6,325 nt of DNA from Alphaproteobacteria bacterium (GTDB lineage: Bacteria > Pseudomonadota > Alphaproteobacteria > Reyranellales > Reyranellaceae): assembly GCA_013290035.1 (NCBI GenBank), contig JABCYT010000212.1, forward strand, positions 1 through 6,325, in the 5' to 3' direction. The notes below the pieces were generated by a model that saw only the letters and a list, made by a program, of their open reading frames with translations, ran no database searches and was not told where the DNA came from. Numbering within the stretch: the first letter of the stretch is position 1; every line of letters starts with the position of its first letter. Made by a program: the position numbers and the translations under genes. This document shows, piece after piece, positions 5,847 to 6,325 of this stretch.

Positions 5847-5856
5847 ACGGCGCTGG

Positions 5857-6325
5857 TCACAGCTCTTGTTCGGCGAGTTCGCGAAACTCGTCGGGCACGG
5901 AACGGAATATTCCCAACGCGACCGACCCGTAGCCGATCGCTCCCCATCCGAAGCGATCGCGGATCGTGTCGACAGCGCGATCGGCCGCATAACGTGCCAT
6001 GCCTCTTTTGGTACCGGGGCGGCGTGCCTCGTTTTCAATCCCGAGTGCGAGTTCCAGTTGCAGTTCCGGATCTTTCTCGAGATGCGACACGGAGATCGCC
6101 AGGAGCGAGATGAACTTCTCGTCAGGGTGATGCGCGAGGGCCGCGCGGACGAGCTCCTCGGCGATCTCGGCAAGGCTTACCGTCGCCGAAATCGGTGCGT
6201 CGAGCGTTACCGAGCGCGTGACCGAATGCAGATCGGCGAAGCGAACGCGGACCGTCACGGTTCGACCCGCCAGGGACTTGGCCCGCAGCCGGGCAGCGAT
6301 CCTGTCGGCCAAATGAGCCAGCGTG
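5857..6325 (-). CDS. dinB: DNA polymerase IV (Y-family), C-terminal part, cut by the window edge
   Basis: The last 155 or so residues of a Y-family translesion DNA polymerase; the frame is open to the right edge, and the catalytic palm, fingers and thumb lie outside. What is seen is the little-finger domain: LADRIAARLRAKSLAGRTVTVRVRFADLHSVTRS in outline (L-A-D-R, then GRTVTVRVRFAD, then VTRS), the DNA-gripping part that follows the thumb in DinB, then the strand LLAISVSHLE. QLELAL (about 6043-6060) could be a beta-clamp-binding motif, which in related polymerases has the pattern QLxLxF/L. The tail carries RGMARYAADRAVDTIRDRFG, common near the end of alphaproteobacterial DinB proteins, ending VPDEFRELAEQEL. 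An internal TTG at 6310-6312 is a leucine codon, not the start. Convergent with the GFA gene, 24 bases between stops. UmuC or ImuB is less likely from the tail. Confidence 0.85.
   Translation of the reverse strand, partial: TLAHLADRIAARLRAKSLAGRTVTVRVRFADLHSVTRSVTLDAPISATVSLAEIAEELVRAALAHHPDEKFISLLAISVSHLEKDPELQLELALGIENEARRPGTKRGMARYAADRAVDTIRDRFGWGAIGYGSVALGIFRSVPDEFRELAEQEL

Noticed and set aside
6310..6312. TTG as the start of the right-hand minus-strand gene
   Set aside because: The frame stays open to the window edge and the sequence before and after it matches the inside of a DinB little-finger domain, so this is an internal leucine codon.

Overview
The window is 6.3 kb of dense, GC-rich bacterial chromosome. 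The codon usage, the soluble-electron-transfer and sulfur genes, and the protein styles resemble an alphaproteobacterium, perhaps a Bradyrhizobium-like member of the Hyphomicrobiales. That assignment is inference from family resemblance only. There are seven substantial genes, of which one (dinB) is cut by the window edge, plus the last codons of a possible upstream gene and a possible 15-codon minigene. No tRNA, rRNA, CRISPR array, insertion sequence or phage gene was seen, and no gap without a gene exceeds 300 bases.

Left part (1-1290, + strand): a membrane-anchored or exported triheme cytochrome c of the kind that serves as electron-accepting subunit of periplasmic dehydrogenases. Its start overlaps the possible stop of an upstream reading frame (ATGA), so it is probably the last gene of an operon entering from the left. 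It meets the next gene tail to tail, with the two stop codons overlapping by four bases.

Middle part (1287-4572): a minus-strand regulator with an unusual build (N-terminal AraC-type DNA-binding domain, then a TolB/CadC-like segment, then TPR repeats). It is divergent from a two-gene unit made of a membrane methyltransferase that looks like methanethiol S-methyltransferase MddA (makes dimethyl sulfide from methanethiol) and, 2 bases downstream, an alpha/beta hydrolase. The 116-base divergent gap carries a perfect 16-bp palindrome immediately before the mddA ribosome binding site, a natural candidate operator.

Right part (4573-6325): a 171-base gap holding a striking nested inverted repeat of about 79 bases, then msrA (methionine sulfoxide reductase A), then a GFA-family zinc-fold protein that has kept its structural zinc cysteines but lost all three catalytic-zinc cysteines. 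A hairpin at the GFA stop separates it from the convergent 3' end of a dinB-type DNA polymerase IV gene running in from the right edge.

Taken together, the most distinctive module is the divergent regulator / palindrome / mddA / hydrolase set, with msrA nearby giving a loose theme of methylated sulfur and sulfur oxidation. Whether these genes work together is inference; most of the individual families are known, and the novelty lies in the architecture of the regulator, the palindromes and the altered GFA protein.
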